NCBI GenBank assembly: GCA_032622095.1
Contig: CP136065.1
Span: 153,331,577-153,395,576, forward strand
DNA: 64,000 nucleotides
DNA from: Siphonodentalium dalli
Lineage: Eukaryota > Mollusca > Scaphopoda > Gadilida > Siphonodentaliidae
Reading direction: 5' to 3'
Positions 12,203 through 24,243 of the stretch are shown piece by piece. Under the pieces are notes generated by a model, which worked only from the letters and a program-made list of their open reading frames with translations, was not told the origin of the DNA and did no database searches. The position numbers and the translations under genes are program-made. Positions within the stretch are counted from its first letter, which is position 1. Each line of letters starts with the position of its first letter.

Positions 12203-12540
12203 ACCGTGTTTTGCATCATCTTCTAAGAACGTTTCCCACCTTCAAGATAAAGAATGTCACAGTGCGCCACTATCGATATCTTGCTGGTCACATATCTGAT
12301 TTTTCACTGGGGATTAAAATAGGACTTGTTGAATAGCTTGAATTTTTTTAATTTTCAAAACGAATCTATACACTTTCATGAGAATGACCCCATTAACAGT
12401 GGTTTATGATGCACTTTATTGACATAAAAATGACAAGAAGACAAAATGCATTGACGAGGTGACTAAATGGGTGAACATCACCAACTTCAACTGGGGAACT
12501 TCAATCTGATTCTAGGTATACCACAGTAGTTGAGGCCTAA

Positions 12541-12606
12541 GCAGAATTAGGTCCCCAGAGGGTGAATTTGGTGATGCTAGCCTGCTGTGCAGACACACTA
12601 TTTGCA
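12541..12606 (+). repeat. Fragment of the GGTCCCCAGAGGG palindromic family
   Basis: GCAGAATTAGGTCCCCAGAG followed by GGTGAATTTGGTGATGCTAG and CAGACACACTATTTGCAGCC matches one arm of the double palindrome at 38785-39055. It has a single arm only. Confidence 0.55.
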
Positions 12607-12894
12607 GCCTTGTTTACAAGTTACTATCTCTGAAGAAACTCTATTGCTTCTCAGCAAAATCCACATAAGACGACACCTATACAGAGTGTTAGTGAAGCCC
12701 ACATAATTCTCCTCTGGGAGTCTATGCAGAAGCTTCCTTTCTTCCTTTTCTAATATAAGTATAGAAAATCCTTTTCTTCCATAAGATTGACTGCTAGTGT
12801 GCCAAATTGGTTTTCATTGCAAAACCTACTACTTTATTTAATAGGAGAAAATACCCATCAACTTCCAGCAGTTCAACTATTATATTGGGCCACG
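12607..12894. other. Non-coding spacer
   Basis: Nothing recognisable is seen; no open frame of note and no repeat was identified. Confidence 0.2.
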
Positions 12895-13095
12895 TTAACC
12901 CTTGTTATCCCTTTCATGATGGGAGCTGTGCTGGTGCAGCATTAAAGACACTGTGCCAGTGCATTCTCTTATATATGTGAGTCTGCCACAGGGAGTCTTG
13001 CATGAGTCTCCCATTGGGAGCCTCGCATATATAAGAGAATGCTTTGGCACAGGGTTTTCGCAAAATTTCAGGAAGCTCCAGTTATGAATATGGCT
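12895..13095. mobile_element. piggyBac-like MITE, copy 3 (degraded right end)
   Basis: It begins TTAA-CCCTTGTTATCCCTTTCATGATGGGAGCT, with an inserted duplication of CCCTT near the end. The interior shares CACTGTGCCAGTGCATTCTC and GCATATATAAGAGAATGC. The right end reads GGAAGCTCCAGTTATGAATA without the final GGG-TTAA, so that terminus has decayed. Confidence 0.65.
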
Positions 13096-13970
13096 GCGCA
13101 TGCAGAATATACATTGTTATGCATATTCAAACCCTGCATTGCCAAAGTCACAGATAAAAATTCTAAATATTTTTAACACATTTGAGTATTTTAGACTTGG
13201 ATGACCCACATTGGGCAACAACGCTCAAGTTTTTACTGTGAAAACTAAATTACTTCACTCCCACACACAATGTTTTAATGTGGTAAATGAATTTTAGGTA
13301 ATTCAAGGATATACCAGGGTTTTTCTCCAACCTTTTTTAAAAAGTGTTTTGAACCCTTTATATTTAAATTATAGGCCTTAAAATGGTCCCAAATTCAAGC
13401 CAGAAAAGATGTGCCCAACAGATGAAGATATTACTTCTTCATGAATTTGAATATGAATGTGAAAGCAAAAAAAAATAATACTTTTTTATCTTTCTTGAAG
13501 AAGAGGAATTAATTGAGCCCATAAAAGCACAGCGGTCCAGGAAATAAAAAAACAAGACAGTAAATGACTGTGGAGACAGTCACCAGACTGTAAAGACTGA
13601 GAAGACTGGGACTTGGAAGACCATAAGAGTTAGTACTTGTCAAATTCACTTAAAAACAAGTAGTCCTAAAGAGGGACGTAGCCTAGAGGGTCTCCGTTGA
13701 GCAGTGGGGTGTCCAGCTTGAAATATAGTCCAGATCCCCCCACCCCATATAGTCCATAGTCTGCTCCCTCCCAACTGAAGCAAACACACTCCAAAGTTCA
13801 TAAAATTCCTTTGCACATGTTGGAATTTTACAACTGATACCTCAAGCTTTCCTAACTGTGGCAAAGTTACAACCTGACATGCCCCCCTTTTTTAATGGTG
13901 GAGCACATTCAAACACATTTTGATCCCAACTCTCCATACGCCATATACACGAAAAGCCATTTCTTGATTG
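13096..13970. other. Non-coding stretch
   Basis: No coding region is supported. A short internally repetitive run at 13555-13625 is rich in GACTGT/AGACTG. Nothing else was recognised. Confidence 0.25.
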
Positions 13971-14668
13971 GTCGAACCCATTTTAACAAATCTGTAACCC
14001 TCAAGTAACATAAGGACCCTCCATACTAGTTACTACATATAAGCTAAATAGGCCTGATGGCTCTTGACGAGGAGCCATTTTAAGAATTACTATGAGGGAG
14101 AGTTATGTCCCTGGTCGCACCCCTATTTGACCTGATGAACCCTTTCAACAAATCTGAATCCCAGTCACCCAGGGACTCTCTATACCAAAAGGTATGCTAA
14201 ATATGCCAAATGTTTCTTGAGAAGATGTTTTAAGAATAACTAATGAGGGAAAGAATTATGTCAGTAGCTCAGACCCTATTTGACCCAGTGATCCAATTCT
14301 GAATCAAATCTGAATCCTAGTCACCCATACCAAATATAAGCTGAATAGGCCTGATGGTTCTTGATAGGAAGACATTTTAAGAATTACAATGGATGGACAA
14401 GTTATGTCCCTGGCTCCGCCCTTATTTGACCAGGTGACCTCATTTTAACACATCTGTACCCCTGTCACCCAAGGACCTTCCATACCAATTATAAGCTAAA
14501 TAGCCCCGATGATTCTTGAGAAGATGCTATAAGAATTACTATTGATGGTCACTAGTTATGCCACTTTTTTGACCATGTGAACCCCATTTGAACAGAACTG
14601 AATCCCAGCCACCTTGGGACCATCCACACAAAATATGTCTCAATACTTCATCTCAGGTAAGCTAAGAA
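13971..14668 (+). mobile_element. Tandem-core element 1 (~147-bp units)
   Basis: Five diverged units of about 147 bp occur, each with an AACAAATCTGAATCCCAGTC-like box (13986, 14149, 14295, 14443, 14590), then CACCCAGGGACC, ATAAGCTAAATAGGCCTGAT, GATGGTTCTTGA, TTTTAAGAATTACTAT and GTTATGTCCCTGGCTC. The array ends CATCTCAGGTAAGCTAAG. Bivalve non-autonomous elements with tandem cores of this size are established. The exact class here is inference. Confidence 0.6.
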
Positions 14669-15110
14669 AAATGCCTCATTCTTTCTCATCCAGTTTCCCA
14701 TATGTAATTGCCTGAGAAAACAGATATGTCAGATTCATCATTCACACTTGGCCTTGGGAGTTTGTTATCATAAGCCATAGGTCATTTATATACAAACTTT
14801 CTAACAGGCAGAGAATTTTAGGGTATTAATCAAAGGAGCTGTCACTCCAATCAGATTTTGTTAACACTGCCATTTCATTTATTACTTTATAATCAATGTG
14901 ACTTCTATATGGTGTTAAGTAAACATTCTGTGATTGCAGGCACCTTCCTCATATCTCATAGAGCTCTGAGTAGCTGCTGTTTGCATGGTCTTGATTTTAG
15001 ACTGATTTAAACCAAATTTGGTTGAGTCACCCTGGTGGATGCTATAATGGTGTTATTTTTTTTTTTAATTGAGCAAGAACTTAATCTCAATTAAAATTAA
15101 AAAAAAATTT
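14669..15110. other. Spacer between the two tandem-core elements
   Basis: No gene is seen. An A/T-rich inverted pair near 15050-15112 flanks GAGCAAGAACTTAATCTC. Confidence 0.25.
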
Positions 15111-15492
15111 AAGAGTTGTGTCCCAGGCTCTGTCCCTATTTGACCCAGTGACCCCATTTGAACAAATCTGAACCCCAGTTACCCAAGGACCCTCCATACC
15201 AAATATAACTAAATCGGCCCAATGGTTTTTCAGAAGAAGTCATTCTAAGAATTACAATGGAGAAATAGAGTTATGGCCCTGCTTTCACAACTATATGACC
15301 AAGTGACCTCATTTGAACAAATCTGAATGTGAGTCACCGAGGGAACATCCACACCAAATATGAACCCATTCGTTCTTATGGTTCCGAAGAAAATGTTTAA
15401 AGAATTGTTGACGGACGGTACGATGGATGGATGGACGGACGAGGAGTGATGACTATAGCTCCACCGGAGACTTCGTCTCAGGTGAGCTAAAA
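15111..15492 (+). mobile_element. Tandem-core element 2 with GGACGG tail
   Basis: It holds two more of the ~147-bp units (boxes at 15158 and 15310), followed by a GGACGG/GGATGG simple repeat (15413-15442) and the end CGTCTCAGGTGAGCTAAAAA. That end matches the end of element 1 (14650-14668), which supports two separate insertions of one family. Confidence 0.6.
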
Positions 15493-17149
15493 ACTATTTA
15501 TCTATTACAAGAAGCGTCCCAGGTCGATCTTCAAGGAAATCACACCAACAATAGCATTGTTGGCAGCACTACGCTTTCCATAAACGTTATTTTTCAAAAC
15601 TAACATCCATAGAATATGACGACACAAAACCATGCAGTTTGAGAAACGTCCCGAATACAAAATATGATATATTTTTTCAGAAATGTCAATACATGTATCC
15701 CAAAATATAAAGATGCTGACAAGAGATAATCTGCACTAATAATATAACAGGATTTCAGGAAAATTTCCGCAAAAGAAGCTTACAATTGGGAATTTCTATA
15801 TTAAAGTATCTGTATATAAAAACTTTATAAAGACTATAGGATTAAGATCAATTAAACATTTTTGTCCATCTCTTAGATTGTTTATTATTAATTAATGCTA
15901 ATGAACCTGAGCTTTAAAGACATATTATGGACTTGTTCGGGTGCGTGAAACTGATAAAGTTAGTATTCAGGCGCTGTACCAACTGGATGAATGTAGCATT
16001 CTACTAACATCACCGGAAATCTCAAGTAAATCGACCGTAACACTCCATAGAAAACATCATCTGAATTATGCTCAATTGTAAATATTTACCTCTCGATTAG
16101 GGACGCGACTATCGGTGATAAACTAACGAAAATGATTTTGCAACCGAGAGTCACTGCATTTAATATTTGTAAAAATAACTACTCTGAGCAAGATTAGTAT
16201 AAATTTAGATTTGATCGCCCTACCAGAGTGTTTCACATCACTTTTAACTTCTTCATGAAATGAAGACCAACCCCTATCATTTGATCTCAAACCAACATTC
16301 TATTTGAATTGGGGATTTTGGGGGCCAGAAAAAGAATGTAGTATAAGACCTGATAATTTCTCATTTGGAATGGCGCTTATATTTGCATCCTCTGTTGCCC
16401 TAAAATCATTGGACACTAAGCATCTGATTTTTAGAAAACAAGACATACCTTATCCAAGCTAGCTTCCAATTATTCATAGTACCACTCTATTATAAACTAT
16501 AAACCCACAGATTAAATCCGAAGGAAATTGAATACAATTTCTAAACCAACTTGAAAGGTTTGATGTTATTTTGCTCAGGTTTTTCATAAATTGCCATGCA
16601 GTATGTTTATGAATACAAATGATCAGCTATATCCACATTTACAAGATGAAGAATGTAAACAAACAATAACCTCAGTTATCTGTTGTGGTCCGCAAAACTT
16701 TTTTTAAAGTGTTCTTTTATATAAGCTAAGCCTGGAGGGCATTTAAACATCATAGAGAGATAAATGCTCACATTTTCTGTGTCATAATAAGCAAGGATAG
16801 GATTTCAAACTCATGAACTACATAATATTAAAGTCAGCTTCAAGTCATGCGGAACATGTTTAAACCCTGTCAACTCAAGAGCAAAGTTTGCAACATGCAA
16901 AACTAATTTCCACTTTTTTTTTTTTTTTGTTGATAAACATTATTATGCATCAAAAGATATTAATTCAGCAGCACAATTAAACTGGTAGACCATGAAAAAT
17001 ACTGTGCCAGTGTCAATAGAGCAATGACATATACCAACATAACAGTTATGAATGACCAGGCCATAACAAAGAAAATGTTTGTTTGCCGACTCCATATCTA
17101 CCCAAGAAGACATCCTAGCCTAATATAGGTAACTTTAGACGCAGCATGT
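15493..17149. other. Non-coding stretch
   Basis: AT-rich with a 17-base T run at 16914-16930. No open frame of note and no matching repeat was noticed. Confidence 0.3.
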
Positions 17150-17485
17150 TGTGCGGTCAAGAAAATGGGGCATAACTCAGTCAAAAATCATTGGACTGTG
17201 ACCAAAATCAAACTTGGCATGCGTCTTCTCAAATAACAACCACCTACCAAATATCAAGAAATTCAGTTGAATACTGCTTAAGTTTCCATGCGGACAACCC
17301 GTAGACAGTGATTTCTAAGTCGAAAAACGGGCATGTAAAAAATCATCAAACCGTGACCAAATATTCACAAAATATCTTGATAATTGGTACATGCTTCACA
17401 TTTGAGAAAACCTTGCCTGCGTCTTCTCAAATATGAACCATGTACCAAATATCAAGAAATTCCGTTAAATATTGCTCAAGTTATC
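17150..17485 (+). repeat. Two-unit tandem repeat, ~195-bp period
   Basis: GCGTCTTCTCAAATA, then TACCAAATATCAAGAAATTC and AATA(C/T)TGCT(T/C)AAGTT recur at 17221-17285 and 17418-17482. Each is preceded by a GTGACCAAA box. It is similar in style to the other tandem-core elements but unrelated in sequence. Confidence 0.5.
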
Positions 17486-17489
17486 ATGT

Positions 17490-18973
17490 CTGATTCTTAA
17501 TAAACATTTTGCATCACATTGAAATGGTTTTATTTGAAAAACACTTATTTGGAATGAAATAAAAAAATTATAGTGACCCAAATAAACAGCATACCGGGGA
17601 GTTTTACCCATATGTTTATTTGGATCCCGAGAGTAATCTAAAGGTGTGAGGAAAAAACTAAAATTTTATTTTGGCCTGAATGGTGGACATCTAGACCAAA
17701 TATGATAAGCTACGGTTGAGAAGGATATCGTATAAACAGATGGAGAAAGTACCGCACTCTACACATGTAATCCATGGCCAGTAATGACTGTTGGCTGGGC
17801 AGGGATGGATGCAGAGACTATTTGGGTACACCTGTTTTCTGACAATGGTATGCCAAAGGTATATCCCAATGCAAAGGGTGTAGGCCATAATTTGGGGGTG
17901 GGTATAGGAGGGGGTGTCCCTCCCATTGACAGGGGGTTTGGGGAATTTTTTTTGAAATACCATGCATTGAGAGAGAATCTATGACTCTCTCAGCCAATCT
18001 ATGACTCTTTCAGCCTCTCTGACTCACTGTTTTGGAGGTGAATTAGGACAATTTATCAATAGAGTTTATCAATATTAACTTTTGAAATTTCAATAAATTA
18101 TGTATTGTAATGGGGTTGACACTATCTTAGTATGTGGGTATGGCAATGATCGGAGCCTCCGTAAATATGGTAAATATACGGCCTCTGCTTACCTGTTTAC
18201 CCCGGTAAAATTTCTTCCACAAAAGTTGTGGTACCATGAGTTAGAAGATTCTTTTGTTTTGGGGCATTCGCAGTTTGCGTACCCAAACAGGTTGCCGGTG
18301 TGAAAAGGGCCCTGGATCAATCACTGTGGACAGACCATGGGTGTGTCAGTTAGAAATTTTACAGAAAATTTGCAAGCTCAAGCTCCAGCCCAAAGAGGCT
18401 TGTAACTTGCTCAACGCTCAACACCTCCATCCCCCCCCCCAAGATTAACTGGTAAATCTGAAATAATTTCATTGAAAATAATGAACTGAATGACCTATTG
18501 GCGAGAACAAACTGAGTATACTGATCATTGATTGGTTAAACCAGTATCACACGTATTAAAAGTGGTCCCAGGTGCCAGTGCTCCATGAATTTTTTTTCTG
18601 ACAGCATCTGTTTTCGTAGTTTTGGAACAGTTATCCTAGAATTGTATTCTAATAGGAAAATATAGCTTTTAATCGATCGATTCAGGGATTTGTGAATTAT
18701 TAAAGTGAGTAGATATTTGTGTGATCTCCCTTGTAACATATGATATCTATAGCAATGCGTTATTTAAAGTGGCACGCTCGTCTTAAATTAAAATGTTTTT
18801 TAATTTATATTTTTACTCATTTTAATGACACAACACGCACCTGAGTTTTCCAAGCGATTGTAAATCAAGGGAATATCTATTGTCTCTTGTATACTACCAT
18901 AACGTAAAGCAGGCATGCATATAGGGACTGTGCAGATGGGCAGTGTGTGTGGGATGGGGGCAGAGGAGCATGT
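17490..18973. other. Non-coding stretch
   Basis: No gene is supported. An 11-bp inverted pair (CCAAATAAACA and its complement) lies at 17579-17627. CTATGACTCTCTCAGCC and variants repeat at 17980-18020. A C run of 10 lies at 18431-18440. Nothing else was recognised. Confidence 0.3.
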
Positions 18974-19066
18974 TACAGTAATGCCCTAAATAATCGTCTC
19001 CTTAACCACAGCAGAATTATGGGTAATTATGTGGTTAAGGAGTCGATTATTTAGGGCATTATTGCA
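18974..19066. mobile_element. TA-flanked MITE, minimal hairpin form
   Basis: TA-CAGTAATGCCCTAAATAATC, then TCTCCTTAACCACA, a short centre with GAATTATGGGTAATTAT, and the inverted arm ending GATTATTTAGGGCATTATTG-CA. Only the outer arms of the 2062-2260 family remain, so this 93-bp copy is a deletion derivative. The final TA has become CA. Confidence 0.75.
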
Positions 19067-19925
19067 CAAACCCACATTCTCCAGCCCCTTACCCTCGACT
19101 GACGTGATTACAAGTACAAATGCAGAAGAGTAGAGAAAAGTTCCCTTCTGAGGATTGTGTCCAGGCCACCCCACCTAAGTGAAATACTGGTATCACACAA
19201 TGACTCCCTTGAGCCAGTTGGGGAATGGTGTGTACTCCTAAGCACTTCCACCCAGCTGAGGTTGAACAACTAGAATGATTAAGCTACAGATCTAGCATAG
19301 TCATATAATTATTCCAGCTCCAGTGATACACATCGTGTTTTCTAAGCATTCTCCCTCTCACATTATTTCACTGAATGCGCAGTACAACAACATCGAGCTC
19401 TTTTTTTTTTATTGAGAAAAGAATAAGAAAGAGGAAAGTTACAGTGTCATTTCGCACATCCATGCTTGCAATCCCAGACAGAGTACTAGTACTCTGCCAG
19501 GCCAACTCACTGTCTTGTGACTTCAGGATTATTCTTTAGTCAGATTTTCTTATAGTTATAAATATCACACACAAAATATGATCTATCGTTGGTTTTGCTG
19601 TTTCTCTATTAATAAAAAAATGTTTTAGCTTATGGGTTCGACAATGTACGCGGTGTTGTACAATGCTCACACTGACTTGTGTGTCAGATTGTTAAACTTT
19701 GATCAGGAAATAAGTTAACTGTGTGGTATGCATATAGCATTATATTTCGTTAGACAGTCTCTATCGACCTTAAATCAGGAAGTGCTATGCGCATGCGCCG
19801 ACCCGGTACAAGTCATTGTGCTTAAAGCGCTGAGGCGAGAGACAGCTCGCAAAATTTGGTCACGAATATTGCACGTGGTGCAATTCACTTTCCAAAAACT
19901 TTAAAGTTGGAAACATCAGTTAAAC
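19067..19925 (+). other. Region 5' of the DIRS-like gag, possible element leader
   Basis: There is no open frame of note. A 10-base T run lies at 19401-19410. From about 19785 the base composition becomes more GC-rich (CATGCGCCGACCCGG) and leads directly to the gag start at 19926. This may be the left terminal part of the retroelement, but no matching terminal repeat was located in the window. Confidence 0.3.
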
Positions 19926-21044
19926 ATGTCTCAACATAGTACTGCCAACGTAGTTGGCGAGTCGTCGGAACTGACCAAAAAGACTTCCCAAGGGAAGGAA
20001 CCCGTAAAGCAAACGAAATTAGGCAACAGGTCGAAGATGGTGCAATTTCAAAACAATGATTCCGATGAAATTTTGGATAATTTACGAAAAATTATGGCCA
20101 CTCAACAGGAGCAAGGCTCAAAAATTGTGGAGGTGTCCCAAAGACTTGTACACCTAGAGTCGCAAGAGTATGAGTACGAATATTATGATCCCAACGAAGT
20201 TTGGGAAGAAGAAATATCTCATTCGCAGAATGATGATGAAACGGACACTAACAGTAACAAACAACAGTTGAAGGACAGTCGATTTGTGTCGTTGACGAAA
20301 CGGTTCAAAGCCCACGAAGCTGTTGATAAGGATGTGGATACGGTTTTGGCAGAAACCGTTACTGATTTATTCAGAAAAGGAATGGAAGAGGAGCAGTTTG
20401 TTTCCTTAACGAAGAATGAGAATACTCCAAGGCCTGAAAATTGTGAAGGCCTGCAAGTGGTGAAAGTCAACCAATTGGTATGGGACTTACTGTCATCATC
20501 TGCAAAGACAAACGACAGAAAAATGCAAAATATAGAGTCCACTATTATAAAAGCAGGAGTGGTTCTAGTTAAAGCAGCACATCAAGCTGCAGACCTTGAA
20601 AAAGAGCACCCATCAGTTGAAGGGATTACACCGCTGATTGAATGTGCAAATGATGTCCTTGCTCTGTTAGGTCATGGAAATTATCTTTTAAACATGACAA
20701 GAAGGGACTTTATATTGAAGCCAGAGTTACAAACTGACTATGTTCACCTCTGTAATCATTCTTTGCCATATACAAATATGCTTTTTGGAGATGATGTGTC
20801 CAAAACTGCAAAAGAAATAGAAGATATCACTCTTATTGGGCACAAAGTGGTCCATGGAGGCAGAGGACGTGGTTTCCACGGAACAGAGGTCGAGGAACTC
20901 GTGGCGGGAGATCGTCACGTCCCTAGTGAGGGGGCAGGAGTCGAGCACCCTACCCTTACATGTACACAGAGCCAAAAAAACCAAGAGGGGGGGGGGGGGG
21001 GGGGCAGCAAAGGAAGTCATTCCTTCTGCACCCCAGGTATGTGA
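19926..21044 (+). pseudogene. DIRS-like retroelement gag-type protein, C-terminus frameshifted
   Basis: The first ~300 codons form a plausible structural protein. It has a charged, low-complexity N-terminus with acidic YEYEYYDPNEVWEEE (about residues 79-93), followed by a mostly helical region without zinc knuckles. This layout is common in gag of tyrosine-recombinase (DIRS-type) retroelements and fits the reverse transcriptase downstream. At GRGRGF (about residue 316) the expected arginine/glycine-rich tail shifts out of frame: it continues as PRNRGRGTRGG in another frame. The remainder, through a 17-base G run (20989-21004), is therefore misread. Start chosen: the first ATG of the open frame. 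Confidence in the retroelement call is good; in the exact superfamily, moderate. Confidence 0.7.
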
Positions 21045-21888
21045 AATATTTCAAGCCGGTAGTTTAAAACAATGTATAGGTCAATGGAGGTTGTTGACTC
21101 ATGACCCTTGTATACTAGATGCTATTCAGCACTGTCATATTGAATTTGGAGAAACTGGCCCACCTATTCAACAGGTTGGCATGCATGTTACGAATCACTT
21201 TAATGACTCAGAACGAGAGCAAATTCGTACATCCATACAAAAATTAAAATCACTGGGAGTGATTGAACAAGTTACTGATGTAACAGGACAATTTATATCT
21301 CCAATTTTTGCACGACCAAAACCGGACAATGATGTCCGATTGATTTTGAATTTGAAGCAGTTTAACACTTCAGTGCAATACCACCATTTTAAGATGGACA
21401 CATTTGAATCAGTTTTGAACCTAATTCAACCGGACATGTTTATGACAACGGTTGATATTCGCCATGCGTACTACTCGGTACCTCTGGCTACAGAGCATCA
21501 AAAGTACTTCAGGTTCGTTTATTCACTAAGATCATGAAACCAGTGTTTTCTAGTCTCAGACAAAAGGGTTACTTGAATACAACCTTCATTGATGATACAT
21601 TATGTATGGCATTGTCTAGAATGGCATGCCTTGAAAATGTGCAAGCCCCTGTACAGTTGCTGACCAGATTAGGGTTCATTATCCACCCTGAAAAATCCAA
21701 GCTTAACCCCACCCAGGAAATACTATATCTTGGGTTTATAATAAATACTGTGGAAATGAGGGTGCCTACCCACTGAGAAAAAAACAGAAAGTTAAAAATG
21801 AATGTGCAATACTGCTAGATAAAATGCAAGCACAGATTCGGACCATTGCCAGAGTCATTGGTCTTATATATCGATATTGTGGATTGTA
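21020..21888 (+). pseudogene. DIRS-like reverse transcriptase, internally deleted and frameshifted
   Basis: The domain is spread over three pieces. Piece 1 (to ~21513) reads ISPIFARPKPDNDVRLILNL, then FNTSVQYHHFKMDTFESVLN, and motif A VDIRHAYYSVPLATEHQKYF. Piece 2 (~21514-21777) starts RLFTKIMKPVF and includes the catalytic FIDD motif in TTFIDDTLCMA, then LTRLGFIIHPEKSKLNPTQE and YLGFI. Piece 3 (21766-21888) is one base out of frame: LPTEKKQKV then AQIRTIARVIGLIY. About 30 residues expected between motif A and RLFTK, including the LPxGL-type motif B, are missing, so polymerase activity is impossible. RNase H, methylase and tyrosine recombinase regions are absent: the element stops near 21888. 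Family logic is established; the superfamily call is inference from motif style. Confidence 0.8.
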
Positions 21889-22199
21889 GAGCTTGTTTAT
21901 ATTGTGAGGAGAGGGTTCAATATATCTTAGGCTGGCATGATAATGGTGCGTTAAGATCGCGAAGATGTGAGTCATGCATGAGATTTTCGTGAATACCACA
22001 TATCCTAGTAAAACGATGAAGAACATAGATAGTTGAGGGGAGCCTTCCATCATCCTTCATAATTTATCATGACTCCATCTATTGCGAACAAATCCTCGAC
22101 TTGGGTGATCATTCTCCGCCAAGAATATACATTGGATTTGAATCGTGAATTAGACTGTGCTATATTCGCATGACATTGTTATGTTCAAATGGTGACACA
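21889..22199. other. Non-coding spacer after the truncated retroelement
   Basis: No continuation of the retroelement and no other gene is seen. Confidence 0.25.
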
Positions 22200-23000
22200 G
22201 TTCTGAAACTTTACAGGTTTGTCCCCCATGGACCACTGATCATTATAAGATCGGGAGACTTTGCCACCGGTAACGGCTGCTAGCCCAGGCAACTATCGGG
22301 AATTGACTGGAAATTGAAAATATAGTTTATATATAGCATTGTAATTTAATTAACACCAGTATTTGCACTTCACTACTGACCAGTAGAGTGAACCAAATGA
22401 CATCTAAGAGTAGCAACGGTTGCTAAGCAAATACATGTAACACACATAACACCAATGACACCATTGCACTAACCATTTATTGGTATTATTTAGCCTTATT
22501 TAGCCAGCGTCTAGTCACACGGTGTTGGTTATTTCAAATGGGGCACATGTATGTCTGAAACAATGCAGTCATGTTCTGCATAGACCACTGATCGTTATAT
22601 AAGATGGGGAGACTTTTCCACCCGATCTATTCTTAGTAACGGTTACTAAGGCGGAAGGAGTCACTCTCACCAAAAAAAGTGTTGAAGGGTACACATGGTT
22701 TGAAAATGTGCTGAAGGGTACACAGGGTTTGTGGTCGGCACTAATTAACACATTTACTTAAACTGTGTTTCTGAAAGTCTGTCGCCTATCGGCAGTTTGT
22801 TTTCAGTTCATTTTAATGTTCATTTGAATGTAAACAATTATTCTCTAACATAAATCATGGCAGATACGAAAACTAAACGTCAGAGTGAGAGTGAGAGTAA
22901 CCCCTTCAGCGTTACTAAGCAACTACCAGGAATTGCCAGGAAAATAAATTATAGCTTATATATATATGTTACTCATTAAGCTTTACTTTAGTGGCAATTC
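22200..23000. repeat. Diverged direct duplication
   Basis: GACCACTGATCATTATAAGA, then GGGAGACTTT..CCACC and GTAACGG at 22229-22280 recur at 22582-22645. CAACTATCGGGAATTGACTGG then AAATATAGTTTATATATA at 22291-22340 recurs as CAACTACCAGGAATTGCCAGG then AAATTATAGCTTATATATAT at 22920-22970. Between the two halves of the second copy a GTGTTGAAGGGTACACATGG block is itself doubled (22679-22731). Confidence 0.45.
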
Positions 23001-23640
23001 GACTTTACTTGATTGTCACAGCTATACATGAAGCGTGAACATTGATTGTGATTGGAATTTTGATGGTGAATTAACTGAATTTTAGGTTTCAGTCACTGTA
23101 CTGAAGATCGTCAAATGTAACTGGAGTCGGAAGTGTGAAAGCAAAGCTTATATACTGCTATATGGTATAGATCTCAGCTGTACCAAAATGGCCATTTGGC
23201 AGTTACACAAATCCTCCGAAAACAAAGAATCTCCCAGTGTGTGTGCATGGGATAGACTCCGATGACAACGATGGAGATAATGACTGAACGAGTAACATAT
23301 ACCTGCTTATTTGTGACACTGCATTCTGTTATAATCAACAATGTGGCTTCAAACATTAGTCAGTTGACAGCAAGACAGACACATATCAATAAAACAATAA
23401 TTTAATATGTAATCCCATCGTGAAACTTCAGTCTTGTTGAGAATGTTTTCGTTTGACTCAACAGACTGCATATTATTGAAATTACAAAACCATTCGACAC
23501 TTACTTTTGCCAATAATGTATTTTGAGGCATAACTGTATCATATATTACATCTATTAAATTACTGATAGCTACAATTGGTCAAATGCGAGTGTTAATCTT
23601 CATATATAGTTGCACATGATCGCCAATATTAAGTGATATT
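23001..23640. other. Non-coding stretch
   Basis: Short frames only, without recognisable content. No repeat was noticed. Confidence 0.2.
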
Positions 23641-23644
23641 ACAA

Positions 23645-23985
23645 TCAACGTTTTTAGCAAAATACAAATTCTCTATAGGGAAATTCAGTGTTCAATTTTG
23701 ATCACAACTGTACCCAGCGAGAATCATCTGATCACATGCAATTTTTTTCAAAGTACGTCTGTGTTTCATACTTAGTATTTTTGATCAATATCAGTACGTG
23801 CATATCATACGCAAAATGGCGATATTTATCCAAAATACTAGAATCTCCATAGGGTTCAGCGTTAAATTTTGATCGCAACTGTAGCCAGCAATAATGAACT
23901 GATCACATCCAAATTTTCAAAAATACGTCTGTGAGTCACGAGTAGGCCTATCTAGTAGTTTTGAGAAATTTCAAATCGCATCGAT
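23645..23985. repeat. Two-unit tandem repeat, ~175-bp period
   Basis: The block CAAAATAC..A, CTCTATAGGGAAATTCAGTG, TTTTGATC(A/G)CAACTGTA, CTGATCACATGCAATTTTTT and ACGTCTGTG occurs at 23655-23765 and again, diverged, at 23830-23940. It has no coding capacity. Confidence 0.5.
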
Positions 23986-24152
23986 CACCATACACCAGAT
24001 GGCACCACCTATCGGTTTATGTAAATACTATACGCTCTCTAAATTATGTTGACCCCGATATAGACTATATATTATAGTGTTGAACAAAATTGAAGAATGG
24101 AACAAGTCAATCCAGAAAACACACATACTACTACTAGGCATACACACAGGTA

Positions 24153-24233
24153 TTAGGCACAAAATTTTGTTTTTAATTTAATCAAAATTTCTGAGATTTT
24201 GATTAAATTAAAAATAAAAATATTTGTGCCTAA
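24153..24233. repeat. Long AT-rich hairpin
   Basis: TTAGGCACAAAATTTTGTTT with TTTAATTTAATCAAAAT pairs with ATTTTGATTAAATTAAAAAT and ATTTGTGCCTAA across a 7-base loop. It lies just left of the large palindrome at 24244 and may be a small MITE. Confidence 0.6.
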
Positions 24234-24243
24234 GCGTAATGCT

